Part shown: piece by piece, positions 23,901-34,709 of the stretch
Layout of the letters: every line of letters begins with the position of its first letter
How positions within the stretch are numbered: position 1 is the stretch's first letter
Assembly (NCBI RefSeq): GCF_030704535.1
Contig: NC_081821.1
Coordinates: forward strand, 8,819,001 to 8,883,000
Reading direction: 5' to 3'
DNA: 64,000 nt
Source of the DNA: Vitis vinifera
Taxonomy: Eukaryota; Streptophyta; Magnoliopsida; Vitales; Vitaceae
Translations under genes and position numbers: made by a program
The notes under the pieces: generated by a model
The model's input: only the letters and a program-made list of their open reading frames with translations
Database searches by the model: none
What the model was told of the DNA's origin: nothing

Positions 23901-26900
23901 TCCTCATTGTGGCACTTATTAGTCTTTGTTGCACATGACTGAACCATTTAGTTGGTTTTATCAAAATCATCTCTGTTGGAGGCACTAGGGTTGTCCACAA
24001 CCCAGTGTATATTTCAGTTCATTTTTAAATTGTTCTGGGAACTTTTTTCCTATACTTTATATTTGATTTAGTATTGAAATTGTTGGTGTTTAGGATTTCC
24101 ATATATTGATCGATTAAACTTTATTCAATCTTTACTTTCTGTAATGCTGGCTTCCTTACCAAGTAAATGCAAGAAGACAAAAAAAATTTGCTTTTCTGCA
24201 TGGTGATTTGGAAGAGTATATTTTGAGCAATCTCCCATATATGTTGCTCAGGGAACTGAATGTACAAGTATTGTGGTTTTCTGTGAAAGGACTAAGGATA
24301 TGATTTTCACTGGCTTTTTAGCAGAGAAATGATGATTGATGGTGAGTAAAGGGATTTAACTCTGTATATGAAGATGATCAGTTGAATCATATTTTTACTA
24401 AAGCATTGGGAAGAAATTATTTTCATGAAATTTGTAGTGAGCTGGGAATGCTTGGCGTTTATGCTTCAGCCAAGGTAGGGTGTTGGAACATCCATGCATA
24501 GGCTTTCAAAAACTAGGGGTTTTCTGGTCATCTATCAGACTCTCACACTTGGATAAAAACCCTTTCCTCATTCCTATGATTATCATTAAGTTCTCTTCAT
24601 TATTTATGCTCCTCCTCATGGGCTTCTCTTTCTTATTTTTCTTCTTCATCCTCTTCTCCTTCCTGTTTTCTTTCATTATAACAGAGGATACAGCCTTGTA
24701 CATAAAAGGAGAAACAGGACTTGCCTTTACAAACCTCAAATTTTTTGGAAAGGGCTTCATGACTAAATACCATTTCTTTCCCTTTTTTTATGGGGTAGAT
24801 AAGCCCATGATTACAGTATCATATTTTGTTTTTTGTTGGTTTCCGCTGCTTTGTATCTTGATGTGGTGCTTGGTTAGATGTCTTGGGGGCAATTTAATAA
24901 TGAGCAATCAATATTATCACTATCCTGTGATTTATTGAAAACATTGTGTTAGTGGGTGGAAACTTGCCTTGGAGTTGAGTAATCTAAAAATCCATTGTGT
25001 ATAACTTTCTATCAGCAGAAAGAATGGGTTTATTAGCCAGTACTTCCGCCTGAAATGTTTTACCTCTTTTGCTGTTTCCTGTCTTGGCAACCTTAATGAT
25101 AGATGACTCTTAAAACAACTTTCATTAGGTGTGTAAATGGCTGATTTGAAGGGAGAAGAGGATGCCACATTGTATTTTCTTTTAGGAGAAAGATACCATT
25201 TTCTTGATATATAAGTCATAAAGTTGTGTATTGATTAATTGTAGTTTTTGGGAAAGTAAGAAAAGTGTGACGGCATTATTTCTTGCTTTACCACTGAACT
25301 TTCCTGTATTAAGGATCTGGGTTACCTTTTAAATGAATGTTATATAGTAGTTCCTACCATTGATGATCAAACTGAAAATATATCTTACCTGGATATTATC
25401 TTTTGAGCTCATCCACCATATTATGGATTATACCGTGTTTTCTTACAATGTTACTTCGGGTTTCTTGTGTTTTCCCACTGTTGATGTTGGTTGCAGTTCT
25501 CACTCCAGATACACAGCATGCATTCTGTGGAAATTGTTCCACTTTAAACTAAAACATCGAATTTTGTGAAGTTCAAGTCTGGTTATGATTCAGACACTTT
25601 AAATGTGCAATTAATGGATGGAATTTTGTGGATATTTTGGAAGTGAAATTGGAGACATTCACTTCAATCTCCTTTTTTGGTGAATCATCTTACCTATTGA
25701 GCTCTTTACTTTCAGGTGGGATGATGCCCATCAATTGCTGGATGAGATGTTTACAAATAGGGTATCCAACATTCATCAGGTAATTGGTCAGATGATCAGG
25801 GGAGATTATGACGATGATTCTAACTGGCAGATGGTTGAGTATGTCTTTGAGAAACTCAAGTCTGAAGGTTGTAGTTTGGGAGTGAGGTTCTACAATACGC
25901 TCTTAGAAGCACTTTGGTGGCTGGGCCAGAAGGAACGTGCAACAAGAGTACTCAATGAAGCAACAAAACGGGGGCTTTTTCCTGAGCTTTTTCGCAAAAA
26001 CAAACTTGTGTGGTCTGTAGATGTACACAGGTATTAATTTTTCATTTTTCCAAATTGTGTTCTTTCAATTGATTTTCTTTCAATCTTGACATCATTCATT
26101 TTCAGGATGTGGGAAGGTGCTGCATGTACAGCAATATCAGTTTGGCTCAATAATATGCATGAAATGTTCATTAGTGGGGATGATCTTCCTCAACTAGCAA
26201 GTGCTGTAGTTGTGTAAGTAATTTTCTTCTCTATCAATTTCTCGTGTTCTTTTTCTTGCATGACCATTCTTTTGAATTGGGCCTAGCTTAGGGCTCCCTG
26301 TTCCATCCCAAGTTTGTACTCTACTGGACCAAAAGACCCAGAAGAGCAGAAGGGGTGGGGAGCACTGGTGCTGTTCGGTGGTTTGAGCTGACCTTTGCCA
26401 AGCCTGAGGGCTAGACTTGCTGTGATGTGTTTGTTTCTAGAATTCAAAAATCTTGAATAAGTTTCATTACTGACCTTGACAAGTTTATCAGGGGATGTGA
26501 ACTTTGGGTAAAACATGGATGAACTTGATTCAGGCAACTGTAATGCAGGCTGTTTGGGCTTGAGCTCGTGTTTGGGGAAAATCTTGCTTGGGGGGTTGGG
26601 TCCAACAAAGTTTTGTTCTGAGCCATTTCTTAACTGTGGTTGCAAGGTGCTGCTCAATTAGGTTGATATGCAGCAGGATTTACCATGAGTGGGGAAGGTG
26701 TCATGGTCATGGTTTAATTGGAGGGGGCAGGGAGGTTTATTATTCTGTACCCAAGGTTTACCTTCCTAATGCTATTTCTTCATCATCCCCCAAAGATTTA
26801 GAAACAAACACCATTAGGATCTGCTAATTAATTGCATACCTAAAGTTAATTTTAACTGGAAGTCATTTTTTTTTTCTGTTGATCAGGCGTGGGCATATGG

Positions 26901-27223
26901 AGAAAAGTTCAATAACGCGTGATTTTCCAGTTGCAAAATCTGCATATGCATTTCTAAATGAAGTTTCATCATCCTTCTGTTTCCCTGGTTGGAACAAGGG
27001 TCGAATTGTCTGCCAGCGCTCTCAGCTCAAGCGAATTCTATCCGTTACAGAGCAGCATTCAGATGAATACAAAAAGGATAGAATAATCACTCTAAGTAAC
27101 TCTCCCTTTCCACTTCCTGGAACAAATACATCCATGAGTAATGTCAAAAGAGACCAGCTTAGCAATGCTGATGCTGAAAGAAGCATTATGACTAGAACAG
27201 AGCTTATGACAAGCACAGTTTAA
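20998..27223 (+). CDS. pTAC2: pTAC2-like PPR-SMR protein of the plastid transcription complex
   Basis: Four exons: 20998-22847, 25716-26030, 26106-26213 and 26887-27223, all GT-AG and with matching phases, giving 2610 nt and 869 residues. The N-terminus (about 1-60) is Ser/Thr-rich and basic, a likely chloroplast transit peptide. Residues about 105-720 are successive 35-residue PPR repeats (for example SILTYNTVINSCARGGLDWE, DIVTYNTLLSACARRGLGDE). Exons 2-3 encode the start of an SMR-like domain with its VDVH motif at the exon 2/3 boundary. From memory the whole chain matches Arabidopsis PTAC2 (At1g74850) closely, including SLPPRGSIARCL near residue 90. PTAC2 is a core component of plastid transcriptionally active chromosome, needed for plastid-encoded polymerase transcription. 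The first frame reads past the donor to 22896; that tail (LVFSYLSAL...) is intronic. Confidence 0.93.
23380..24700 (+). mobile_element. Copia remnant in pTAC2 intron 1
   Basis: At about 24375-24475 the plus strand encodes the end of a copia RNase H (EDDQLNHIFTKALGRNYFHE, then ICSELGMLGVYA). An LTR-like start follows, TGTTGGAACATCCATGCATA at 24481. Two related LTR-start fragments lie tandemly upstream: about 23365-23516 and 23524-23672 share GGGTATCTACACA, TTTTTCTAGTGCTAACGGTA and a CACTAGAGTCC block. The internal coding part is almost wholly deleted. The 3' end of the LTR was not defined. Confidence 0.6.
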
Positions 27224-29676
27224 ATAAATATACAAAAACCATTCATCTGTCTACTGGGCTCACCCTCTGCCATGAACACGAAATCTTCATTGTCAAAACA
27301 ATCATTTTGGTGACAAGTTTTCTGACCTTTCCCGTTCTGGAGGAGTGTCGGGTTTTTATCAAGTTAAGATTTCCAGTTTTCAGAAATGATCGAACAGTGG
27401 GATATAATGCTGTTATTGTGCTTGGCGAAGCTCAATTACCCAGTTACAGACTGGCTTGATTTAAAGGCAGGTTTGGTCCCCGGTGTTAGCAATGGCAGAG
27501 ACCCCAAACAGCAAGATGAATGGTCATGATTTTGTAACTCTAGAACTTATTTCTTTTTTGTTCTTTTTATTTTTATTTTCTTTTAATGTACATGTACATT
27601 ATATTTTTCAATATATTGAGATTCTTCTTTGGAGAAAAGCTATGAGAATAAGTTTGGTTCAGCAAGGGATGGCCTCTACATTCCTATGATCTTAAGTTAA
27701 TAAAGTTTCCTGTAAATGTAATATTCTGAGCTGCAAATTCTCTATGTTGCTTTTTAGTTTCATGATCTGAAAGTGCCAAGTTGCCAACAGTGTTTCCAGG
27801 CTTGACACTAGATTCTCTGGATGCCAAAATATTGCTCTATTCCATACTTTCCTTTTGCTTTTTCTAGTGAATTAGGATAGAAACCTAAGACCTCCTAAGT
27901 TGTGAACAGTCATCGAGACGCATTAACATTCAACGGGGAATTTACAGAAATGGAGATAATAAAATTTTCAGAGAGGAAGAATTTCTTACAGATATATTCA
28001 ATGTGGATGATGTCTGTCTTCACTAACTTTACAGGCTTTCCATCTCCTTCCGTCTTTTATGCCATTCACATGAGGCAAAAGGGAGAGAAAGGAAAGTTCC
28101 CAGCAGTTTGTCTGAGTTAATGCACCCCCAAAACTTGAATTCTTTCCATTGAGAAAGTTCACAACAGCCCATGAAAACCACTAAGGAAAGACCCACCTTT
28201 TAATTTGAGAGGCTAAAAAATTAAAACCCATGTGTTAAACGCACGCCTATTTTCCTTCAACCCTAAGTAAAAAGCTTTATGGGTGACTACTGAACTCCTT
28301 TGACTCATCAAACAAAGCAAAGGTAAAAGCCCCCAATTATCACTTCCTAAAAACAAAGCGAAACAGTGAAAGCAAAAGGCCAACAAAAAAATAAAAAATA
28401 AAAATAAAAATAAATAAATAATAAAAATGAGAAAAAGTCCCAGCTCTCAACACATGCAAATGAGCAGTGAGTGAGTGAGTGAGGGAGTGAATGAGGGCAA
28501 TGGTGGAGCCCTCCAGGCATTATCTTTTGGTCTCTGTGGCTTAGCCCTCGACGCATTTTCCTTCGGTCTCTGTGGCTTATCCCCCTTGACTTATCCCCAC
28601 CACCATTATAAAATTCATTAAAATTTAGTACTGCCTTTTGGAACAACCAAAATATCTTCTGCTTAGTGGACAGATTTTGGAATATGCTCCTGCCCCAACG
28701 GTCCATATTCACCACCATCTTTTTTTTTTTTTTTTTTTAATCTCTCAATTTCATTTTTATTTTGTTTTATTTTTTGTTTTTACGTATGTTTTGTTGGCGT
28801 TACTTTGATATCAACTTGTGGGGACGATGGGATCATGGGCGTGACAATTTTTTCACGGGCTATGGACTTGTTTGGAAAGATGGGTACGATATAAAATATT
28901 GGATAGAGGAGTTCGGTTTTGAATCATGATTCATGTTGGGTACTTTTGCATATACTTTTATGTTAAAAATAAAAAATAATAGTTAGTCTTAAAAATATTA
29001 AGAAAAAAAATAATTTTTTTCATATTTAAATTCACAATAAAAGGAAAAAAAATAAAATATAATTAAAATTAATTAAAAATTTATATCTTTTAAAATTATT
29101 TAATTTTCATATAATAAAGAAAAATAAGTGAAATGAATTTAAAGAAAGTATGAAAAAAGCCTATTTATTTTAAATTTATTTTTTATTTTTAATTAATAAC
29201 AAATTTAAGAATAATTGTAAAAGTTAAATATTATCACAAACTCATCTTAAATTTAACGGGTGTATAATAAACCAATTTAATAACTTAAAGTGACTTAATT
29301 AACTTAATTTAAGTTATTAAATAAATTAAATATATTCAATAAAATAATTTAATGATACTAATTAAAGTGAAAAACAACTTAAAATAATCAACTTATTGTT
29401 AAACTATATCGTTATTTTACCTTTTTATCTCTATTTATCCTAATTCATAATTCATTTGTTACTCTACAATCTCCATTATTTCTTGACCTTATTTTCTTTA
29501 ATTATAATTTATGAGAATAAATATGTCAATTTATTCAATAAGACTTAAATAATAAGTTTTAAGTTAATAACTTAAATCATTAAGTAATAAATATTAAGTT
29601 TTATCAAATATCTTGGTTTTTTTTATGACTAGATTTTTTTTATTAAAATATTTATAATAAAATAGAAATGCTAATG
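27224..29676. other. pTAC2 3' UTR and AT-rich intergenic DNA
   Basis: The pTAC2 3' UTR probably runs to about 27720 (AATAAAG-like signal near 27700). From 27900 to 28720 there are open frames without protein character and a GAGT-rich simple repeat at 28468-28492. From 28960 to 29676 the DNA is extremely AT-rich. No gene is supported. Confidence 0.5.
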
Positions 29677-29681
29677 GATAA

Positions 29682-29892
29682 TATAGAGGTTTAGACAAAA
29701 TGATTCACACGATTCTTATTAGAAGAAGAGGTATAAATACAGATTTGAGAAACCAAAATTACTCCTAAACTTGTGCTAACGTATGTGAAAATAAAGGTAA
29801 GAGTGAGCTGTACAGATTTCCTAAACTAGCTGATCAAATGCAGTTACAAATTCTCATGCTGATTTTCTGCATGAATACTAGCTGTCCTTATA
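29682..29892 (-). repeat. 3' LTR of the copia element
   Basis: 211 bp, identical by eye to the LTR at 34005-34215. On the coding strand it follows the polypurine tract directly. The gag-pol stop codon (29844-29846) lies 49 bases inside this LTR, so the last 15 or so residues are LTR-encoded. Confidence 0.95.
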
Positions 29893-32800
29893 TGCCCCCT
29901 CAAGATGGAGGTGCCATCTGCAACACCAATCTTGGATCTTAATAGTTGAAAGCGTTGACGTGAGAGTGATTTGGTAAGAAGATCAGCTAGTTGATCAATG
30001 GTATGGATGTGCTGAACACGAATAGTTCCCTTTTTGACAAGATCTCGTACAAAGAGGAGATCAATGTCAATGTGTTTCATCCGTGTGTGCTGGACTGGAT
30101 TTAAACTGAAATGGTTGGCGCCAATATTATCACAAAACAGTTGAGGTGCTTCTCTGAGAGTGAGACCAAGTTCCTTGATAAGAGAATGAAGCCAAACTGT
30201 TTCTGATGTGGCAGTAGCTAGTGCCCGAAACTCTGCTTCTGTAGATGATCTTGAGACTGCCCTTTGCTTACGTGCAGACCATGAGATTGGATTAGGACCA
30301 ATGAATGTGATGAAAGCAGTGGTTGAAACACGAGTGTCCGTATCTGATGCCCAGTCCGCATCACTATAGGTCTTGAGTTGGAATTGATCATGCTTTTGGA
30401 GAAGGATACCATGAAACATGGTCTGTTTAAGATATCTGAGTAGTCTTTTTGCTGCGGCCCAATGGTTTGTTGTCGGCTTCTGCATGAACTGAGATAATCT
30501 GTTGACTGCAAAGGCAATATCGGGACGAGTGAGCCCCAAATACTGAAGTGCTCCAATGATCTTGCGATACTCAGTGCTGTCAACACATTCGGAATTATCT
30601 TGAACCGTAAGCTTGGCTGTAGTGGACATTGGAGTGAGTGTTTCTTTAGCATTTTCCATGGAGGTTCGTGAAAGGAGATCCCGTATATACTGATGTTGAG
30701 ATAGAAAGAGCCCCTGTGGTGTTGGAATCACTTCTATCCCCAAGAAATAATGCAAGGAGCCCATATCTTTGACTGAGAATGTAGAGCCAAGCTTGTTTAT
30801 AATGTTATTCACAAAGCTGAGTGTGTTGCTTGTGACAATTATGTCATCAACATAAACAAGGCAGTAACACAAGATATTATGAGACTTATAGATGAACAAA
30901 GAGTTGTCAGTGGCCGAGTGAATAAAACCAAAGCGGAGGAGGGCATCCCGAAGAGCCTTGTACCACTGTCGTGGGGCTTGTTTAAGACCATAGATACTTT
31001 TTTTTAGCTTGCAAACATGCTGAAGTTGAGATGGATCTTCAAATCCTGGAGGTTGATGCATGAAGACTGTTTCTTCAAGATTACCATGCAAGAATGCATT
31101 ATTGATGTCTAACTGACGAAGGGGCCAGCCATGCATGACAGCAATGGTTAAAAGAAGCCTAATTGTTGCTGGCTTTACGACGGGGCTGAAGGTTTGAGAG
31201 TAGTCAATACCTGGCCGTTGATGAAATCCTTTAGCGACAAGTCGAGCTTTATATCGATTGATTGTTCCATCTGGATTTCGTTTCTTCTGAAACACAAATT
31301 TACACCCAACAAGATTCTGGCCAGGAGTGGGAGGAACCAGTTCCCACGTCCCATGTTGAAGGAGGGTTGTCACTTCTTCTGACATAGCCTTGCGCCAGTG
31401 AGGGTCTTTAAGAGCTTGACTGACACAACTTGGTTCGGGTGGTTCAGGTAAGGGGTGTTTGGTGGTGGTGTGGAGTTGTTTTGGCCGAAAGATATTGTTC
31501 ATCGAGCGAGTGATGATGGTTCGAGGACATGGTGGTGGAGAGGATGGTATTGAATTTTCTGGTTGAGAAATAGAAGTAGAAGGTCTAAGAAGTACCTGAA
31601 CTGAAGTGGAGAGTGGTGCCTCTTGAGGTTGCACAAGAGCTGGATCTTCACTTGGAGTCGAAGAAGCAGAGGGGATAACTCCTTGAGCCCGTGTGATTGC
31701 TGGAAGCTCCCTGGAAGCAAGCTGCAAAATTGGTCCTGAAAAAGAAGAGGTTTCTGGTGGGGATGAGTCAGTGGGTGATTGCATGGAAACCTGTTTGAAG
31801 GGGTAAACAGATTCATCAAAGGTTACGTGTTTGGAGGTGTATATGCGCTGACTTTGTAGATGAAGACATAGATATGCACTTTGGCTAGTAGAGTAGCCAA
31901 CAAAGATACAAGGAACAGATTTCTTTTGAAATTTGTTTGTGTTATACGGCTTCATCAAGGGAAAACAGAGACATCCAAAGGAACGTAATTTTTCATACCG
32001 AGGTTGTTGCTTGAAGAGAGCTTGAAGAGGTGATTTATGATGAAGGACAGGTGATGGAAGTCGATTGATTAGATATGTGGCTGTTGCAAAAGCATAAGCC
32101 CAATATTCTGATGGAAGAGAGGCATGACTTAGAAGGGTTTGACCTGTCTCCACAATATGGCGATGACGACGCTCAGACACGCCATTTTGTTGGGGTGTAT
32201 AAGGGGCTGTCGTATAATGACTAATGCCATGGGTGGTGAAAAAGGGTCGAAGAGCAGTGAACTCACCTCCATTATCGGAATAAACTCCTTTAATTTTTAT
32301 GTTAAAACGAGTTTCAATCATTTTGTAGAAATGAGGAAATATGGTTTTAACATCTGATTTTTGATGCAATGGAAAGAACCACACATATTTGGTAAAGTGA
32401 TCTACAAAAATAACATAATATCTGTGGCCATTGAGACTAGGAGTGGGAGAAGGTCCCCATACATCAGTGTAAAGTAAATCAAATGGTGTTGTGCTAGTTA
32501 GACCATGTTTATGAAAGGGTAACTGATGAGCTTTATTGATAGAACACGAATGACAATTATTAGAACCAGAAAGACATGAAGTGGTGGGAAGGGAGAACGA
32601 ACTAATGAGGCGAGTGACAACTTTGAATGATGGATGACCAAGGCGCTGATGCCAACCAGTGACTGATGTGCGTTCATGGACAAAAGCAATTGGAGTAGCA
32701 GCAGGCGATGAGGGCATAGGGTAGACTCCATTTTCACACGGTCCTTGAAGAAGAATCTCCCCCGTTCTCCGATCCTTCACAAGAAAATAAGTTGGGTGAA

Positions 32801-33944
32801 ATTCCAGGATAACATTGTTTTGCTTTGTGAAGTGGTGAACAGATATCAAGTTTTTGTTAATGGTAGGAACACATAGAGTATCTTCAACTTGAAATTTTCT
32901 GTTTGGAAATGAAAGAGTAAGAGAACCGGAATGAGTAATGGGCAAACCTGATCCATCTCCAATAATAACTTCATCAGTACCATCATATTCAGAGTGAAAT
33001 TGTAAATTTGAAACCTGAGAAGTGATATTATGGGAAGCCGCAGAATCAATGAGCCAACGTTTGTTGGGACTGGAAGTGGTAGTTGTGCAGTTCACAGTGG
33101 CGTCAGAGGGTTTCAATTTCGGACAGTATTTTGCAATGTGGCCTTGTTGATCACAATATTGACACCTTGGAGGGTACTTGTATTGTTTCGATTGTCGAGA
33201 CTTTGATCTGAAGTCATTCTTGGATTGTTGATAAGTTGATGAAGACTGATTCTTTGAGGAGCGTGAGTCCCTGCGTTGAGTGGTATTGGCAGTAACTACC
33301 AAGGATTGAGCAGTGGAGTCAAGCCTTCGAAGATATGCCTCATGACCAAGTAACAGATCATGTAATTCTTCAAAGGAGAGTGAAGACTCTCGGGCTCGAA
33401 TCGGGGCAACAATGTCACGAAAATCCGATCCTAAGCCATGAAGAACATATAGGGTGATGTCATCTTGAGATAATGGGGCATCGATGAGAGCAAGCTCATC
33501 GGCAATGGTTTTTACAGAGTGTAGGTACTCTGTAATGCTGCGATTGCCACGTTGCATGAGAGTGAGATCCTCTTTGAGCTGCATGACACGAGTCCTGGAT
33601 CGACTAGCATACAGTTTTGTCAATTTGGTCCAGGCTTGATGTGACGTCTTTGAGGTTGCTATGAGTGGTATCACAGCTGGGGACACTGAAGTCAGAATTG
33701 CACTTAGAATAAGTTTGTCCTGACGGAACCAAAGGTGATGAGCTGTAGTGGCAGCTGCATCAGTTGACGTCGGTAGGGGTGGGCAGGTATGAGTGCCATC
33801 GACATAGCCAAAGAGGTTATAGCCGAGGAGGAGAGACTCAAATTGAGCATTCCATGAAGGGAAGTTGGTTGGTGTGAGACGTGCAGTAATTTGCTGGGTG
33901 GCATTGATGGCTATTGGAAAACTATCAGAGGAAGAAGTGGCCAT
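29844..33944 (-). CDS. Copia gag-pol polyprotein, intact
   Basis: 1366 codons without interruption from the ATG at 33944. Order is that of Ty1/copia: Gag (about 1-255), CCHC zinc knuckle (261-274, C-x2-C-x4-H-x4-C), protease with LIDSAAS at 298-304, and integrase. Integrase shows the HHCC site (H432, H436, C464, C467) and acidic residues at D494, D557 and about E591. Reverse transcriptase follows (ARLVAKGFHQRPGIDY, then YVDDII) and finally RNase H (YSDADWASD, SSTEAEFRALA). The protease reads D-S-A where many copia proteins have D-S-G; both fit the aspartic-protease consensus. Integrase before RT distinguishes copia from gypsy. The product would be cleaved by its own protease in virus-like particles. 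Confidence 0.97.
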   Translation of the reverse strand: MATSSSDSFPIAINATQQITARLTPTNFPSWNAQFESLLLGYNLFGYVDGTHTCPPLPTSTDAAATTAHHLWFRQDKLILSAILTSVSPAVIPLIATSKTSHQAWTKLTKLYASRSRTRVMQLKEDLTLMQRGNRSITEYLHSVKTIADELALIDAPLSQDDITLYVLHGLGSDFRDIVAPIRARESSLSFEELHDLLLGHEAYLRRLDSTAQSLVVTANTTQRRDSRSSKNQSSSTYQQSKNDFRSKSRQSKQYKYPPRCQYCDQQGHIAKYCPKLKPSDATVNCTTTTSSPNKRWLIDSAASHNITSQVSNLQFHSEYDGTDEVIIGDGSGLPITHSGSLTLSFPNRKFQVEDTLCVPTINKNLISVHHFTKQNNVILEFHPTYFLVKDRRTGEILLQGPCENGVYPMPSSPAATPIAFVHERTSVTGWHQRLGHPSFKVVTRLISSFSLPTTSCLSGSNNCHSCSINKAHQLPFHKHGLTSTTPFDLLYTDVWGPSPTPSLNGHRYYVIFVDHFTKYVWFFPLHQKSDVKTIFPHFYKMIETRFNIKIKGVYSDNGGEFTALRPFFTTHGISHYTTAPYTPQQNGVSERRHRHIVETGQTLLSHASLPSEYWAYAFATATYLINRLPSPVLHHKSPLQALFKQQPRYEKLRSFGCLCFPLMKPYNTNKFQKKSVPCIFVGYSTSQSAYLCLHLQSQRIYTSKHVTFDESVYPFKQVSMQSPTDSSPPETSSFSGPILQLASRELPAITRAQGVIPSASSTPSEDPALVQPQEAPLSTSVQVLLRPSTSISQPENSIPSSPPPCPRTIITRSMNNIFRPKQLHTTTKHPLPEPPEPSCVSQALKDPHWRKAMSEEVTTLLQHGTWELVPPTPGQNLVGCKFVFQKKRNPDGTINRYKARLVAKGFHQRPGIDYSQTFSPVVKPATIRLLLTIAVMHGWPLRQLDINNAFLHGNLEETVFMHQPPGFEDPSQLQHVCKLKKSIYGLKQAPRQWYKALRDALLRFGFIHSATDNSLFIYKSHNILCYCLVYVDDIIVTSNTLSFVNNIINKLGSTFSVKDMGSLHYFLGIEVIPTPQGLFLSQHQYIRDLLSRTSMENAKETLTPMSTTAKLTVQDNSECVDSTEYRKIIGALQYLGLTRPDIAFAVNRLSQFMQKPTTNHWAAAKRLLRYLKQTMFHGILLQKHDQFQLKTYSDADWASDTDTRVSTTAFITFIGPNPISWSARKQRAVSRSSTEAEFRALATATSETVWLHSLIKELGLTLREAPQLFCDNIGANHFSLNPVQHTRMKHIDIDLLFVRDLVKKGTIRVQHIHTIDQLADLLTKSLSRQRFQLLRSKIGVADGTSILRGHIRTASIHAENQHENL

Positions 33945-33993
33945 AGCAGAAGCGAGAAAGACAGGAAATACTCGTTGGAGTTTTGAGGCTTTA

Positions 33994-34004
33994 ATCTGAT
34001 ACCA
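33994..34004 (-). other. Primer-binding site of the copia element
   Basis: Coding-strand TGGTATCAGAT directly next to the 5' LTR is the standard plant copia site for priming by the initiator-methionine tRNA. Confidence 0.88.
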
Positions 34005-34215
34005 TATAGAGGTTTAGACAAAATGATTCACACGATTCTTATTAGAAGAAGAGGTATAAATACAGATTTGAGAAACCAAAATTACTCCTAAACTTGTGCT
34101 AACGTATGTGAAAATAAAGGTAAGAGTGAGCTGTACAGATTTCCTAAACTAGCTGATCAAATGCAGTTACAAATTCTCATGCTGATTTTCTGCATGAATA
34201 CTAGCTGTCCTTATA
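34005..34215 (-). repeat. 5' LTR of the copia element
   Basis: 211 bp, ending on the coding strand in CCTCTATA immediately before the primer-binding site. Its outer edge abuts the target duplication GATAA at 34216-34220. Confidence 0.95.
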
Positions 34216-34602
34216 GATAATGTCATTTATTATCGTATGTCATAGTGACCTACCAAGCAAAAAAGATAAGGCCCATTATATTTGTTATGTTATATCTAAA
34301 TCATGATGAGATTATAAAGAGGATAAACTTAAGAATTTTTCTTCTACCATTTTTTCTATCCACTTAACATTATTTTTACACATATTTATTAAAATTTTGG
34401 TGATTTAAATTTAATTAATTTAAAAATAAAATTGCGAAAATAGAAATCTTCAGTAGAATCCCAAGGGATAAATATGAATTAATAGAAAATCCATGAGGAT
34501 CCCATATCAACACAAAATCCAATAAATACAAGGCTCAAATAGACAGAGCAATAAATCCCACGTATCGAAGGTGTGGGAAATGACGGTTTGGCCCCCTGGC
34601 TC

Positions 34603-34631
34603 CACGTGGTCCACGCTTGTATGCTATATAT
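34603..34631 (+). promoter_or_regulatory. G-box and TATA box of the MYB gene
   Basis: CACGTG at 34603-34608 and CTATATAT at 34624-34631. The TATA spacing predicts transcription starting near 34655, leaving a leader of about 55 nt before the ATG at 34710. G-box cores commonly bind bZIP and bHLH factors. Confidence 0.6.
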
Positions 34632-34709
34632 TTGGGACACTGCCTCCATCATTAGATGCGGCCGCTCTGCTTCTTTTTTCTTCGGAGTCTCCGACGTTGC
34701 TCCGGCGAG

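Larger units (their letters stand above)
29682..34215 (-). mobile_element. Complete, young Ty1/copia retrotransposon with TA...TA termini
   Basis: 4534 bp element in minus orientation: LTRs at 29682-29892 and 34005-34215, target duplication GATAA at 29677-29681 and 34216-34220. A primer-binding site TGGTATCAGAT (minus strand, 34004-33994) abuts the 5' LTR and fits the initiator-methionine tRNA 3' end. A purine-rich tract (CTTGAGGGGGCA, minus strand) abuts the 3' LTR. The two 211 bp LTRs appear identical base for base. The LTR begins TATAAGGACAG and ends CCTCTATA on the coding strand, not the usual TG...CA. One open gag-pol frame fills the element. Everything needed for an autonomous copia element seems present; activity is inferred. 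Confidence 0.96.

Noticed and set aside
24480..24938. 152-residue hydrophobic plus-strand frame
   Set aside because: It begins in the LTR-like sequence and is a phenylalanine/leucine-rich reading of T-rich DNA, not a membrane protein.
26283..26657. 124-residue minus-strand frame in pTAC2 intron 3
   Set aside because: Low-complexity composition, no recognisable domain, and located wholly inside an intron on the opposite strand.
28347..28718. 123-residue minus-strand frame
   Set aside because: Composed of simple-sequence and imperfect repeats (AGAGACCxxAGGxxAA type units); the N-terminal part is poly-T derived.
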